A stretch of DNA of 64,000 nucleotides, taken from Mycobacteroides abscessus ATCC 19977. Its GTDB lineage: Bacteria; Actinomycetota; Actinomycetes; Mycobacteriales; Mycobacteriaceae. How positions within the stretch are numbered: the stretch's first letter is position 1; each line of letters starts with the position of its first letter. The notes beneath the pieces were generated by a model. The model saw only the letters and a program-made list of their open reading frames with translations, searched no databases and was not told the origin of the DNA. This document shows, piece after piece, positions 44,947 to 54,258 of this stretch. The translations under genes were made by a program, and so were the position numbers. The DNA is taken from NCBI RefSeq assembly GCF_000069185.1, contig NC_010397.1:3038001-3102000 (forward strand). Direction: 5' to 3'.

Positions 44947-45067
44947 GCCCGCACAGTGACAGCGGTGACCGTCATCCGGCCCGGCGGCGGCCTGGCGATA
45001 CGGACGTCGCCCGGCGAGCTGTGGACGCGATCGTAATTGTGGACAACACGCCTGCAACTGCCGTGCG

Positions 45068-45802
45068 TCAGCGCACGTTGTCGTGCACCTTGAGTACTGC
45101 GGCGGTGAAGGCCTGGTCCAGGAGCACCGCATCGGGCTCGGTGCCCTGAAACGTCGTGTACGTGGCCTGAATTCGGATATCGGCGATCTGTGCGATGAGA
45201 GACAGGGTGGTCTGTGTGCCGCCACCGGTACCGGCCGGAGACACGGCCTGATTGACGGCGACCGAATCATCGGCATTGATCGGCGGGGCCACCGCTTCCG
45301 AGGCTGTCACCGTGCTCTGGATCTGATCCGGGCCGCTGAAGGTGAAGGACGCGCAACGCTGCAGTTGCGACTTGTATGCGGCAAGCGGCTCGGCGACTCG
45401 CAGGACCGCGACCGTGATGGTCGAGGCGTCGGACTGGTTGGTCCCGACCGCCACCGCTGCGTCCTGAGGCACCGCGGGAAGAGGCGCCGGCGCGCATGCC
45501 GTCGGGACTACCGCCGCCGCGTCGGGGACGCCCCGGATTTCGCGAAGCGCCGATCCGGCCGCCTCGGGCTCCAGCGTCGTGGCGGGATACTGGCGCGGGA
45601 AATCAGTGGGCGCCAGCAGTAGCGGACCCACCGGTCCGGCTGGCGCACGCACGGCGCTCGCGGGGGTCGGTGTTGCGGGCTGGGCAGAGCCGGAAGCTTC
45701 CACGGCCGATCCATCGATGGCCCGCGTGCATGCCGGAGCGATGGCTGCGCAGCACCCAGCCACAACCATCGTCGCTACCAGCCGCGATGCCGTCACGGTC
45801 AC
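45068..45802 (-). CDS. PknH-extracellular-domain-like lipoprotein
   Basis: A 244-residue exported protein: signal peptide with lipobox AIAPAC, a Pro/Ala-rich linker to about 60, then an extracytoplasmic domain with two conserved cysteines (PTACAP and QRCASF). The order of blocks ([27 protein letters not shown], final [15 protein letters not shown]) is that of the sensor domain of mycobacterial PknH and related lipoproteins. The ligand is unknown. It is divergent from sthA. Confidence 0.7.
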   Translation of the reverse strand: MTVTASRLVATMVVAGCCAAIAPACTRAIDGSAVEASGSAQPATPTPASAVRAPAGPVGPLLLAPTDFPRQYPATTLEPEAAGSALREIRGVPDAAAVVPTACAPAPLPAVPQDAAVAVGTNQSDASTITVAVLRVAEPLAAYKSQLQRCASFTFSGPDQIQSTVTASEAVAPPINADDSVAVNQAVSPAGTGGGTQTTLSLIAQIADIRIQATYTTFQGTEPDAVLLDQAFTAAVLKVHDNVR

Positions 45803-45913
45803 ATGCTGCCATCGGTACCGCCCGGGCCCCAGGAGGCGCGCGCGAGATTCAGGCGGGACAACTGTTCATATCGCCGTGACGCGCAGGGCATGCACGATTC
45901 GGCGAATCGGCGT

Positions 45914-47377
45914 ATGAGTACACCCATGACCAACGGTCTTCGCCCGAGCGGCTCATCCCCGACAGCTGATACTCCTTCCTACGATCTCGTCGTCATCGGG
46001 TCCGGCCCCGGAGGCCAGAAGGCCGCCATCGCCGCGGCCAAGCTCGGCAAGTCGGTGGCGGTCGTCGAACGCGACAACATGCTCGGTGGCGTCTGCACCA
46101 ATACCGGGACCATTCCGTCCAAGACACTGCGCGAGGCGGTGCTCTATCTGACGGGCATGAACCAGCGCGAGCTGTACGGCGCCAGCTACCGCGTGAAGGC
46201 CAACATCACCCCGGAGGATCTGCTGGCGCGCACCGAGCACGTCATCCGCAAGGAGATCGAGGTGGTGCGTGCCCAGCTGCAGCGCAACCGGATCGATCTG
46301 ATCAGCGGCATCGGCCGCTTCGCCGACGAACACACCGTCGTCGTGGAAGAACCTTCGCGCGGAGAGCGCACCACGCTGCATGCCGACTACGTCGTCATCG
46401 CCACCGGAACCAATCCCGCCCGCCCCGATGGAGTGGCCTTCGACGAGAAGCGTGTCCTGGACTCGGACGGCATCTTGAATCTGCGTTTCATCCCGGGATC
46501 GATGGTCGTCGTGGGCGCCGGTGTCATCGGCATCGAGTACGCGTCCATGTTCGCCGCCCTGGGCACCAAGGTGACCGTGGTGGAAAAGCGTGACACCATG
46601 CTGGATTTCTGCGACCCGGAAGTGGTTGAGGCCCTTCGTTTTCACCTGCGGGACCTGGCGGTGACGTTCCGGTTCGGCGAAGAGGTGACCACCGTGGAGG
46701 TCAATGACACCGGCACCATGACCACCCTGGCCAGCGGCAAGCAAATTCCCGCCGACACCGTCATGTACTCCGCAGGACGGCAGGGACAGACCGACCAGCT
46801 CGACCTCCCCAAGGCGGGCCTGGAGGCCGATCGCCGCGGCCGCATCTGGGTCGACGCAAACTTCCAGACCAAGGTCGACCACATCTACGCGGTGGGCGAC
46901 GTGATCGGGTTCCCGGCGCTAGCGGCCACCTCGATGGATCAGGGGCGTCTGGCGGCCTATCACGCGTTCGGAGAGCCGTCGAAAGGCATGACGGACCTGC
47001 AGCCGATCGGCATCTACTCCATCCCCGAGGTGTCCTATGTGGGCGCCACCGAGGTTGAACTCACCAAGAACGCGATTCCCTACGAGGTGGGCGTCTCGCG
47101 CTACCGCGAGCTGGCGCGTGGCCAGATCGCCGGGGATTCGTACGGAATGCTCAAGTTGCTGGTGTCGACCGAGGACCTGCGACTGCTCGGGATACACATC
47201 TTCGGATCCGACGCCACCGATCTGGTGCACATCGGCCAGGCGGTGATGGGCTGCGGCGGCACCGTCGAATACCTGGTAGACGCGGTTTTCAACTACCCGA
47301 CGTTCTCGGAGGCGTACAAGGTGGCCGCACTCGACGTGATGAACAAGATTCGCGCGCTGAATCAGTTCAAGGCCTGA
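45914..47377 (+). CDS. sthA: Soluble pyridine nucleotide transhydrogenase SthA
   Basis: Transfers hydride between NADPH and NAD+. The 487-residue flavoprotein has FAD motif [19 protein letters not shown] and NAD(P) motif [17 protein letters not shown]. In the redox-disulfide position it has [10 protein letters not shown]: the second cysteine is replaced by threonine, as expected for transhydrogenases, unlike true disulfide reductases. It matches Rv2713 closely. The ATG at 45914 is used, giving about 20 residues before the core; an ATG four codons on is possible. Confidence 0.94.
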   Translation: MSTPMTNGLRPSGSSPTADTPSYDLVVIGSGPGGQKAAIAAAKLGKSVAVVERDNMLGGVCTNTGTIPSKTLREAVLYLTGMNQRELYGASYRVKANITPEDLLARTEHVIRKEIEVVRAQLQRNRIDLISGIGRFADEHTVVVEEPSRGERTTLHADYVVIATGTNPARPDGVAFDEKRVLDSDGILNLRFIPGSMVVVGAGVIGIEYASMFAALGTKVTVVEKRDTMLDFCDPEVVEALRFHLRDLAVTFRFGEEVTTVEVNDTGTMTTLASGKQIPADTVMYSAGRQGQTDQLDLPKAGLEADRRGRIWVDANFQTKVDHIYAVGDVIGFPALAATSMDQGRLAAYHAFGEPSKGMTDLQPIGIYSIPEVSYVGATEVELTKNAIPYEVGVSRYRELARGQIAGDSYGMLKLLVSTEDLRLLGIHIFGSDATDLVHIGQAVMGCGGTVEYLVDAVFNYPTFSEAYKVAALDVMNKIRALNQFKA

Positions 47378-47400
47378 GGCATTTCGCGCTGGGCGAATAG

Positions 47401-47435
47401 CGGCCGGGCGCGGAATTCGCATCCCGCCCGGGCCG
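47401..47435 (+). terminator. Hairpin downstream of sthA
   Basis: CGGCCGGGCG (47401-47410) pairs with CGCCCGGGCCG (47425-47435), with one bulged base and a 14-base loop. It lies 23 bases after the sthA stop and before the PAC2 gene, so it probably ends the sthA transcript. Confidence 0.55.
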
Positions 47436-47513
47436 TTGACCCGATAGGTACATTCGCCGTTTGCCTGCCGGTAAGGGACACTGGTAGGACGAGGACGCGA
47501 AGGGAGGCGAGCC

Positions 47514-48506
47514 ATGACCAGCAATGAGGGTGTAGAGCCACAGCCGTACAAACCGGATCAGAGCGGCATGTACGAGCTGGAATTTCCGGGCCCGCAGCTG
47601 GCATCTGCCGACGGACGCGGCCCGGTTCTCGTGCACGCGCTACAGGGTTTCTCCGACTCCGGCCATGCCGTGAAACTGGCCGCCGCGCATCTACGCCAGA
47701 CGCTTGAGAGCGAGCTGGTGGCGTCGTTCGCGATCGACGATCTGCTCGACTACCGGTCGCGCCGGCCGGTGATGACATTCAAGAGCGATCACTTCACCGA
47801 GTACGCCACCCCCGAGCTGAATCTGTATGCCCTCAAGGACACCAAGGGCACACCGTTCTTGTTGCTGGCCGGGCTCGAACCGGATCTGAAATGGGAGCGA
47901 TTCGTCAACGCGATCCGGCTGCTCGCCGAGCAGCTCGGCGTGCGTAAGACGATCGGATTGGGCGCCATTCCGATGGCGGTTCCGCATACCCGCCCGATCA
48001 CGCTGACCGCGCACGGCAACGATCGCAAGACGCTCGACGAGCACCCTGGCTGGATCGATGAGGTTCAGGTGCCGGGCAGCGCGTCCAATCTGCTGGAGTT
48101 CCGCCTGGCCCAGCACGGGCACGACGTGGTCGGCTTCGCCGTGCACGTTCCGCATTACCTGGCGCAGACCGACTACCCGGAGGCCTCGCAGCGCCTGCTG
48201 GAAGAGGTCGCCAGGACCGGCGATCTGGATCTGCCGCTACAGGAGCTCAGCGAGGCGGCCGCCAAGGTGCGCAACCAGATCAACGAGCAGGTCGAGGGCA
48301 GCGAGGAAGTGGCGCAGGTGGTCCAGGCCCTCGAGCGCCAGTACGACGCCTTTGTCGCGGCCCAGGAGAATCGTTCGTTGCTGGCACGGGACGAAGAGCT
48401 GCCCAGCGGTGACGAGCTGGCCGGAGAGTTCGAGCGATTCCTCGCCGAACAGGCCAAGTTCGGCGACGATCCCTCGGGTCCGTCACCGGAAGGCCCCATT
48501 CTCTAG
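47514..48506 (+). CDS. PAC2 (proteasome assembly chaperone-like) family protein
   Basis: A 330-residue soluble protein (Rv2714 equivalent) with the PAC2 fold: LVHALQGFSDSGHAVKLAAAHL near the start, VRKTIGLGAIPMAVPHTRP, and FAVHVPHYLAQTDYPEA. The C-terminal 90 residues are a charged helical extension. The family is named after eukaryotic chaperones, but its role in actinobacteria is not settled. GGGAGG lies 6 bases before the ATG. A hydrolase gene follows, as in M. tuberculosis. Confidence 0.87.
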   Translation: MTSNEGVEPQPYKPDQSGMYELEFPGPQLASADGRGPVLVHALQGFSDSGHAVKLAAAHLRQTLESELVASFAIDDLLDYRSRRPVMTFKSDHFTEYATPELNLYALKDTKGTPFLLLAGLEPDLKWERFVNAIRLLAEQLGVRKTIGLGAIPMAVPHTRPITLTAHGNDRKTLDEHPGWIDEVQVPGSASNLLEFRLAQHGHDVVGFAVHVPHYLAQTDYPEASQRLLEEVARTGDLDLPLQELSEAAAKVRNQINEQVEGSEEVAQVVQALERQYDAFVAAQENRSLLARDEELPSGDELAGEFERFLAEQAKFGDDPSGPSPEGPIL

Positions 48507-48560
48507 CCGGGTTGTGCGCTCGCCGCGCCAAATTTGCGGCGACGGGTCAAAATACTTCAC

Positions 48561-49640
48561 ATGAATCCTCCACCGCGGCTCCTGCGTCCGGTGCCGGATA
48601 CCGAGCACATCGACGGGGTCGACGGCGGCGGCGATACGCCATCCGCAGCTACATCGACGCGTCCACGGCTGGCGTTCCGCACCATCCACGGGTACCGGCG
48701 CGCCTACCGGATCGCGGGCTCGGGCCCGGTGCTGCTACTCATCCACGGTATCGGCGACAACTCGGCGACATGGGACAGTGTGCATGCGCAGCTCGCCGAG
48801 CATTTCACCGTGATCGCCCCGGACCTGCTAGGGCATGGACAGTCCGATAAGCCACGCGCCGACTACTCGGTAGCGGCCTATGCCAATGGCATGCGGGACC
48901 TGCTGGCCGTGCTGGACATTGAGAGGGTCACCGTCGTTGGGCATTCGCTCGGTGGTGGCGTCGCCATGCAATTCACCTACCAGTTCCCTCACCTGGTGGA
49001 GCGTCTCATCCTGGTGGCGCCGGGAGGCGTGACCAAGGATGTCAACATCGTGTTGCGTTGCGCGTCATTGCCGTTCATCGGAGATGCGCTGGGCCTGTTG
49101 AGGCTGCCAATGGCCATGCCGATGCTCCGACTGGGCGGTGCGGTGGCGCGCGCGACGTTCGGCCGGGCGAGTATGGCCCGCGATATCCCCGATGTGCTGC
49201 GCGTTCTCGCTGATCTCCCTGAACCCCGGGCCTCCGCCGCGTTCACCCGCACGCTGCGCGCGGTGGTGGACTGGCGCGGCCAGGTGGTCACCATGCTGGA
49301 CCGATGTTACTTGACCGAATCCGTTCCTGTTCAGCTCATTTGGGGTAGCGACGACCTGGTCATTCCCGTCAGCCATGGACACCTCGCGCATGCCGCGATG
49401 CCCGGCTCCGCACTGGAGATCTTCGACAAATCCGGACATTTCCCCTTCCATGACGACCCCGAACGATTCATCGGCATCGTTCGCCAATTCATCGCATCCA
49501 CCGAGCCCGGCGAATACAACGAGGACGAACTGCGCCGATTGTTGCGAACCGGCGTCACCGAACACGCCATCAGTGGGGCCGCCCGCACCCGCATGGCGGT
49601 GCTCGATGCGATGGGCACCGACGAACGCAGCGCCACTTAG
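48561..49640 (+). CDS. Alpha/beta-hydrolase (Rv2715-like)
   Basis: A 359-residue serine hydrolase with the full triad: oxyanion block HGIGDNSATWD, nucleophile elbow VVGHSLGGGVAMQ, the acidic loop WGSDDLVIP, and the histidine in DKSGHFPFHDDPERF. The C-terminal 50 residues extend past the usual fold. The substrate is unknown; lipid or ester hydrolysis is plausible. The ATG at 48561 is 4 bases after AATACT, so a leaderless or very short leader is likely; nine upstream codons in frame are not supported. Confidence 0.88.
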   Translation: MNPPPRLLRPVPDTEHIDGVDGGGDTPSAATSTRPRLAFRTIHGYRRAYRIAGSGPVLLLIHGIGDNSATWDSVHAQLAEHFTVIAPDLLGHGQSDKPRADYSVAAYANGMRDLLAVLDIERVTVVGHSLGGGVAMQFTYQFPHLVERLILVAPGGVTKDVNIVLRCASLPFIGDALGLLRLPMAMPMLRLGGAVARATFGRASMARDIPDVLRVLADLPEPRASAAFTRTLRAVVDWRGQVVTMLDRCYLTESVPVQLIWGSDDLVIPVSHGHLAHAAMPGSALEIFDKSGHFPFHDDPERFIGIVRQFIASTEPGEYNEDELRRLLRTGVTEHAISGAARTRMAVLDAMGTDERSAT

Positions 49641-49724
49641 CGCGAGAGCTCAAGCGCTGTCAAAGATTTGCGCCAACTCCCGGGTACCCGAGTGCGCGCG
49701 GCGCAAGGGACGTAGAGTCGAGGA

Positions 49725-50408
49725 ATGAGCGTTGATGTCGCGGTTGTGCGCGTATTCACCGACGAGACAGGCAACTTCGGCAATCCCCTGGGGATAGTCA
49801 ACGGTGCCGATGTGGGCGCGGCGGACCGACAGCAGGTCGCCGCCCGGTTGGGTTTCAGCGAGACGGTTTTCGTGGATCTGCCAGCGGAAGGGTCCAACAC
49901 CGCGCATCTGCGGATCTTCACTCCGGCGGCAGAACTTCCCTTCGCCGGACATCCCACGGTGGGACTGGCCTGGTGGCTGCGTGAACGCGGAACACCGGTC
50001 AACACGTTGCAGGTTCCCGCGGGAGTACTGCAGGTCAGCTACGACGATCGGACATGGATACGGGCCCGTTCCGACTGGGCACCGGAAACCGATTTCCACG
50101 AATCGGACTCCCCTGCTGATGTCGAGGCCGCGGACCCTGCCGACTACCCGGACGAACTGCTGCATTGCATATGGGCCTGGCAAAACCGCGACGCCAACCT
50201 GGTGCGGTCCCGGGTGTTCGCGTCTGATCTGGGCGTCGATGAAGACGAGGCGACCGGGTCCGTGGCGGCACGGCTGACGGACTTGCTCAGCCGTGACCTG
50301 ATCATCAATCAGGGCAAAGGGTCGCAGATTTTCACGCAGTGGAGCCCGGAGGGCTGGGTCACGATCGGCGGCCGCGTGGTCGCCGATCAACCGCTCACGC
50401 TGGACTAG
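49725..50408 (+). CDS. PhzF family isomerase/epimerase-like protein
   Basis: A 227-residue member of the PhzF (DAP epimerase fold) family (Rv2716 equivalent). The N-terminal [15 protein letters not shown] and the block [15 protein letters not shown] are conserved; in the second half [13 protein letters not shown] corresponds to the family GSxxG region. The acidic catalytic residue usually found around residues 45-50 is present as FSETVF. The substrate is unknown. TAGAGT 6 bases before the ATG indicates a leaderless transcript. Confidence 0.88.
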   Translation: MSVDVAVVRVFTDETGNFGNPLGIVNGADVGAADRQQVAARLGFSETVFVDLPAEGSNTAHLRIFTPAAELPFAGHPTVGLAWWLRERGTPVNTLQVPAGVLQVSYDDRTWIRARSDWAPETDFHESDSPADVEAADPADYPDELLHCIWAWQNRDANLVRSRVFASDLGVDEDEATGSVAARLTDLLSRDLIINQGKGSQIFTQWSPEGWVTIGGRVVADQPLTLD

Positions 50409-50432
50409 GCAGCCCGGAATCGGCCCGACGGG

Positions 50433-50897
50433 TCAGGATTCCGCCGGAGCGTCCCGATGGGCCCTCAGTGCTGCGATCTCACGTTCGAAGTCCTCGGCGG
50501 AGCTGAACCCGCGATACACCGAGGCAAAGCGCAGGTACGCGACCTCATCCAGGTCACGCAGCGGGCCAAGGATGGCCAGGCCCACCTCATTGCTGGGAAT
50601 TTCCGGGGATCCAGCCGCCCGGACGGCATCCTCGACCTGCTGGGCCAGCAGGTTCAGCGCATCATCATCGACATCACGACCCTGACAGGCCCTCCGTACG
50701 CCCTTGACGACCTTGTCGCGACTAAAAGGCTCAGTGACCCCGCTGCGCTTCACGACGGCCAGCACGGCGGTCTCGACGGTGGTGAAACGGCGGCCGCACT
50801 CGGGGCATGAGCGCCGGCGTCGTATCGCCTGACCCTCGTCCGCCTCACGGGAATCGACAACGCGCGAGTCAGGATGACGGCAGAACGGACAGTGCAT
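50433..50897 (-). CDS. nrdR: Ribonucleotide reductase regulator NrdR
   Basis: An (d)ATP-sensing repressor of ribonucleotide reductase genes, 154 residues. It has the N-terminal zinc ribbon (MHCPFC at 1-6, CPEC about 25 residues later) and an ATP-cone domain beginning [25 protein letters not shown] lies 5 bases before the ATG. The length is standard. It is transcribed with the upstream LysM gene possible, across a 130-base gap. Confidence 0.95.
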   Translation of the reverse strand: MHCPFCRHPDSRVVDSREADEGQAIRRRRSCPECGRRFTTVETAVLAVVKRSGVTEPFSRDKVVKGVRRACQGRDVDDDALNLLAQQVEDAVRAAGSPEIPSNEVGLAILGPLRDLDEVAYLRFASVYRGFSSAEDFEREIAALRAHRDAPAES

Positions 50898-51027
50898 TAC
50901 TGCTCCTTCGCCGGTTCTGGACTCTATGTCGTTGGGCTGGGATGACTGACGCACCGCGCAGCGCGCCCAGACCGGTGTCGAGGATACCCGTGCTCCCGCA
51001 CGCCCGAAGGTCACGTCCGTGTGCCGA

Positions 51028-51540
51028 TCAGCCGACCGGGGAAACCAGCGTCTGACCGGCTTGCACTGTCGCCGAATCAAGTTCATTGAGTTCGCGGATC
51101 TTGGACACCACCGCCGAGCGTGGCGCCTCAGGCGCGACACGCGACGCGACGTCGGCCAGGGTCTCTCCGGGAGCGACCTGCACAACCGCAAGGCGGTCCG
51201 GCACGCCCGCTCCCCCGATGCCCGCGGCGCTGACCTGGCCGAGCATCAACAGCCACATCGTCGCCACCGCGGCCCCCACCGCGACAACGATGGTGGCCTT
51301 CAGGCTCACCGGGCGGCGACGATGTACGCGATGCGCTACCCCCGACACACGGATGCCGTTACCGCGGTAGGCAACCGGTCGGCCGGCAGGCCGCCGATAG
51401 GCGACGGTGCGCACCGGCAGCGCCCGGCGCTGAGTCAATGGGTACTCCGCACTGTACGCGCGTGCCGGCGGGGCGTACTCGCGCGGCGCACCCTCGCGAG
51501 CGTGAGAACTACGCGGCGGGGTGAGAACGTTTGTGCTCAT
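51028..51540 (-). CDS. LysM-domain cell-wall protein (Rv2719c/ChiZ-like)
   Basis: A 170-residue protein: a basic, Pro-rich cytosolic N-terminus (about 80 residues), one membrane helix ([19 protein letters not shown]), and an extracytoplasmic LysM domain ([16 protein letters not shown], then [19 protein letters not shown]) that binds peptidoglycan. In M. tuberculosis the equivalent is a DNA-damage-induced cell division inhibitor with wall hydrolase activity. The divergent lexA and the pair of LexA-like boxes upstream support SOS control here too. AGGAAGGG precedes the ATG. Confidence 0.88.
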   Translation of the reverse strand: MSTNVLTPPRSSHAREGAPREYAPPARAYSAEYPLTQRRALPVRTVAYRRPAGRPVAYRGNGIRVSGVAHRVHRRRPVSLKATIVVAVGAAVATMWLLMLGQVSAAGIGGAGVPDRLAVVQVAPGETLADVASRVAPEAPRSAVVSKIRELNELDSATVQAGQTLVSPVG

Positions 51541-51554
51541 CGGTATGCCCTTCC

Positions 51555-51580
51555 TGTCCTGTCGATCTGTCCTGTCGATC
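51555..51580. repeat. 13-base tandem repeat in the chiZ-like leader
   Basis: TGTCCTGTCGATC occurs twice in direct succession (51555-51567, 51568-51580), 15 bases before the start codon of the LysM gene. In the transcript each copy contains AGGACA, so it adds purine-rich segments near the ribosome site. Confidence 0.8.
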
Positions 51581-51614
51581 GGTTAACCCGTTCGCTCTTA
51601 TGTTCGAATGTACT

Positions 51615-51647
51615 CGATCATGTGTTCGACGTCCGAACATGTGATCG
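51615..51647. promoter_or_regulatory. Paired LexA (SOS) boxes for the chiZ-like gene
   Basis: CGATCATGTGTTCG (51615-51628) and CGAACATGTGATCG (51634-51647) each differ by one base from the mycobacterial SOS box core CGAAC-N4-GTTCG. They are mirror images of each other, with centres 19 bases apart, about two helical turns, which suits cooperative binding. Confidence 0.7.
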
Positions 51648-51734
51648 ATTTGTAGCATCCGACACCGACAAGTGCTGCTGACCTGCCCCGTTACCCTCCC
51701 GGGGCGACCCGGCGCCCCCTATTTGCGACACGCA

Positions 51735-51750
51735 TCGAACACATGTTTGA
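51735..51750. promoter_or_regulatory. LexA (SOS) box of lexA
   Basis: TCGAACACATGTTTGA differs by one base from the palindrome TCGAAC-N4-GTTCGA. Its right end overlaps the lexA -35 hexamer, a position for autorepression. Confidence 0.85.
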
Positions 51751-51775
51751 TATATGCCGTCGACAGGGCTAGATT
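51747..51775 (+). promoter_or_regulatory. lexA promoter
   Basis: TTGATA (51747-51752), a 17-base spacer and TAGATT (51770-51775) form the best housekeeping promoter in the window. The -10 ends 7 bases before the lexA ATG, so the mRNA is leaderless. Confidence 0.75.
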
Positions 51776-51782
51776 CGGGCCC

Positions 51783-52457
51783 ATGAGCGATACACCCAGC
51801 AAGGGACCCGCCACCGGTTCACTGACCGAGCGCCAGCGGACCATCCTGGAGGTCATCCGCGCATCGGTGAATGAGCGGGGCTATCCCCCGAGCATCCGCG
51901 AAATCGGAGACGCCGTCGGGCTCACCTCCACCTCGTCAGTCGCCCACCAACTACGCACCCTTGAACAGAAGGGCTTTCTGCGGCGTGATCCCAATCGTCC
52001 ACGCGCCGTTGATGTTCGGGGAATCGATGACGCGGGCACTCCATCGGCGACCACCGACGTGATCGGCTCGGGCGACCTGCCGGAGCCGACATTCGTGCCT
52101 GTGCTCGGGCGCATTGCCGCCGGCGGTCCCATCCTCGCCGAGGAGGCCGTCGAAGATGTGTTCCCACTCCCCCGCGAGCTTGTCGGCGAGGGCTCGTTGT
52201 TCCTGCTCAAGGTGGTTGGCGAGTCGATGGTGGACGCCGCGATCTGCGACGGCGACTGGGTGGTGGTCCGCCAGCAGAACGTGGCCGACAACGGCGACAT
52301 CGTGGCCGCGATGATCGACGGAGAAGCGACCGTCAAGACGTTCAAGCGGACATCGGGCCAGGTCTGGCTGATGCCGCACAATCCACTCTTCGAGCCGATT
52401 CCCGGCAACGACGCCGCCATTCTGGGCAAGGTCGTCACCGTTATCCGGAAGGTCTAG
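51783..52457 (+). CDS. lexA: SOS repressor LexA
   Basis: Repressor of DNA-damage genes that self-cleaves when bound to RecA filaments. The 224-residue protein has an N-terminal winged helix ([23 protein letters not shown]) and a C-terminal S24 peptidase domain. The cleavage bond is A113-G114 (GRIAAGG), the catalytic serine S148 (GESM) and lysine K185 (ATVKTF). The ATG at 51783 is fixed by the leaderless promoter; open frame further upstream contains the promoter itself. It overlaps the GNAT gene end by 4 bases. Confidence 0.97.
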   Translation: MSDTPSKGPATGSLTERQRTILEVIRASVNERGYPPSIREIGDAVGLTSTSSVAHQLRTLEQKGFLRRDPNRPRAVDVRGIDDAGTPSATTDVIGSGDLPEPTFVPVLGRIAAGGPILAEEAVEDVFPLPRELVGEGSLFLLKVVGESMVDAAICDGDWVVVRQQNVADNGDIVAAMIDGEATVKTFKRTSGQVWLMPHNPLFEPIPGNDAAILGKVVTVIRKV

Positions 52458-52987
52458 GCCTCCCCGGGCGCCGGCCCCGGCGCGCGGGAATCGCCGGCGG
52501 AGGTCAAGAACAGCTGAAAATGCGTGACGTCATGCCAGCTGCCCAGCTTGTATCCAATCCGCCGGTACAGCGCGACCTGCTCGAATCCCATTGTCCGGTG
52601 CAGCTTTTCACTCGCCGCATTGGGTGTGACGACAACCGCGAGCACGGTGCGATAACCCAGCTCCCGTAGCCGGCCGAGTAACGCTGTGTACAACTGGCGT
52701 CCGGTGCCGCGCTGCCTGCGCGCGCCGTCGACATAGACACTGACCTCACAGGCCCATTGGTAGGCAGTGCGCGACTTCCACGGCGCCGCATACGCGTAGC
52801 CGAGAATTTCCCCGCCATCCTCGGCGACGAGCCAGGCATGTCGGTGGGCCGCCGTCTGGATGCGTTCGGCAAGAACAGCATCCGACGGCGGCACCTCCTC
52901 AAACGAGATGGCCGTATCGGTCACATACGGCGCATAGATTGCCGCACACGCGGCCGCATCGGCGGCCGTCGCGTCACGAATGTGCAT
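52454..52987 (-). CDS. GNAT N-acetyltransferase of the phosphinothricin/methionine-sulfoximine type
   Basis: A 177-residue acetyl-CoA-dependent transferase. The order [54 protein letters not shown], and [18 protein letters not shown] (acetyl-CoA loop) is that of the PAT/MddA group, which acetylates phosphinothricin, methionine sulfoximine or related small amines. The substrate here is unproven. It directly follows the acyl-CoA dehydrogenase gene on the minus strand, with 6 bases between. Confidence 0.85.
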   Translation of the reverse strand: MHIRDATAADAAACAAIYAPYVTDTAISFEEVPPSDAVLAERIQTAAHRHAWLVAEDGGEILGYAYAAPWKSRTAYQWACEVSVYVDGARRQRGTGRQLYTALLGRLRELGYRTVLAVVVTPNAASEKLHRTMGFEQVALYRRIGYKLGSWHDVTHFQLFLTSAGDSRAPGPAPGEA

Positions 52988-52993
52988 GGGCGA

Positions 52994-54148
52994 CTAGAGC
53001 GAACGCCCGATGATCTCCTTCATGATCTCGGTAGTGCCGCCGTAGATCGTCTGGATACGGGAGTCCATGTATGCCCGGGCCACCGGGTACTCGCGCATGA
53101 AGCCGTACCCGCCGTGCAGCTGCAGGCAGCGGTCGATCAGGTGGACCTGCTTCTCGGTGCTGTACCACTTGGCCATCGCGGCCTGCTCGACACTCAGCTC
53201 TTCTTTGTTGAGCAACGAGATGAACTCGTCGACCATGACCCGGATGACCGTTGCGTCGGTGGCCAGCTCGGCGAGCAGGAAACGACTGTTCTGGAAGCTC
53301 TTGATGGGCTTGCCGAATGCCTTGCGCTCGGTCGTGTACGCAATGGTCTCTTCGAGCACCGACTCCATCGCGGCGGCCGCCATGACGGCGATCGACATAC
53401 GCTCCTGCGGCAGGTTCTTCATCAGGTAGATGAAGCCCTGACCCTCTTCACCCAGCAGGTTGGCCGCAGGCACCCGGACGTCGGTGAAGGACAGTTCGGC
53501 GGTGTCCTGAGCATCCAGACCGACCTTGTCGAGCTTGCGGCCGCGTTCGAAGCCCTCCATGCCGCGCTCCACAACGATCAGCGAGAAACCCAGCGCGCCC
53601 TTTTCCGGATCGGTCTGTGCGACCACGATCACCAGGTCGGCGTTGATGCCGTTGGTGATGAAGGTCTTTGCGCCATTGAGAATGTAATGATCGCCGTCCT
53701 TGACGGCGCGGGTCTTGATGCCCTGCAGATCGCTTCCGGTGCCGGGCTCGGTCATGGCGATGGCCGAAATCAGCTCGCCGGAACAGAAGCCGGGGAACCA
53801 GCGGGCCTTCTGCTCGTCATTGGCCAGGTCCCGGAAGTACGGGCCGGCGACATCGTTATGCAGGCTGAATCCGACGCCGGTGTGGCGTCCCTTGGTCACC
53901 TCTTCGGTGATGATCGTGTTGTAGCGGAAATCGATAAGACCACCGCCACCGAACTCCTCGGGCATGTCGGTGCCCAGGAAGCCCTGTTTGCCGGCCTCGA
54001 CCCACAGTGCACGGTCGACGATCTTGTTCTTCTCCCACTCCTCCTTGTACGGCTCAGCGTGCCGATCCAGGAAGGTCTTGAACGACTCGCGGAACAGTTC
54101 GTGCTCGGGTTCGAAAATGGTGCGTTTGAACTTAACGGCGCCGGCCAT
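52994..54148 (-). CDS. fadE20: Acyl-CoA dehydrogenase (FadE20-like)
   Basis: A 384-residue flavoprotein of beta-oxidation. Standard blocks are present: AMTEPGTGSDLQGIKT, a central beta domain, ERKAFGKPIKSFQNSRF, and the C-terminal QTIYGGTTEIMKEIIGRSL. The whole sequence parallels M. tuberculosis FadE20 (Rv2724c), which lies in the same position. The ATG at 54148 is chosen for AAGG 5 bases ahead; GTG two codons earlier is less likely. An inverted repeat of TetR-operator type lies 42 bases upstream. Confidence 0.9.
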   Translation of the reverse strand: MAGAVKFKRTIFEPEHELFRESFKTFLDRHAEPYKEEWEKNKIVDRALWVEAGKQGFLGTDMPEEFGGGGLIDFRYNTIITEEVTKGRHTGVGFSLHNDVAGPYFRDLANDEQKARWFPGFCSGELISAIAMTEPGTGSDLQGIKTRAVKDGDHYILNGAKTFITNGINADLVIVVAQTDPEKGALGFSLIVVERGMEGFERGRKLDKVGLDAQDTAELSFTDVRVPAANLLGEEGQGFIYLMKNLPQERMSIAVMAAAAMESVLEETIAYTTERKAFGKPIKSFQNSRFLLAELATDATVIRVMVDEFISLLNKEELSVEQAAMAKWYSTEKQVHLIDRCLQLHGGYGFMREYPVARAYMDSRIQTIYGGTTEIMKEIIGRSL

Positions 54149-54189
54149 GATCACCTTCCGGTTTGGATTTACGTACTTGGCAGAATGTA

Positions 54190-54213
54190 TACCAACCCAC
54201 TGGTCGGTCGGTA
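54190..54213. promoter_or_regulatory. TetR-type operator between fadE20 and the molybdopterin enzyme gene
   Basis: TACCAACC (54190-54197) and GGTCGGTA (54206-54213) form an 8-bp inverted repeat with one mismatch and an 8-base centre. It lies in the 110-base divergent gap and could control either gene; such ACC-rich repeats are common targets of mycobacterial TetR regulators of fatty acid genes. Confidence 0.5.
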
Positions 54214-54258
54214 CTCGCCTGCCCGGTTTCGTCGGACAGAAAGCCTAGAGTCATTCAG

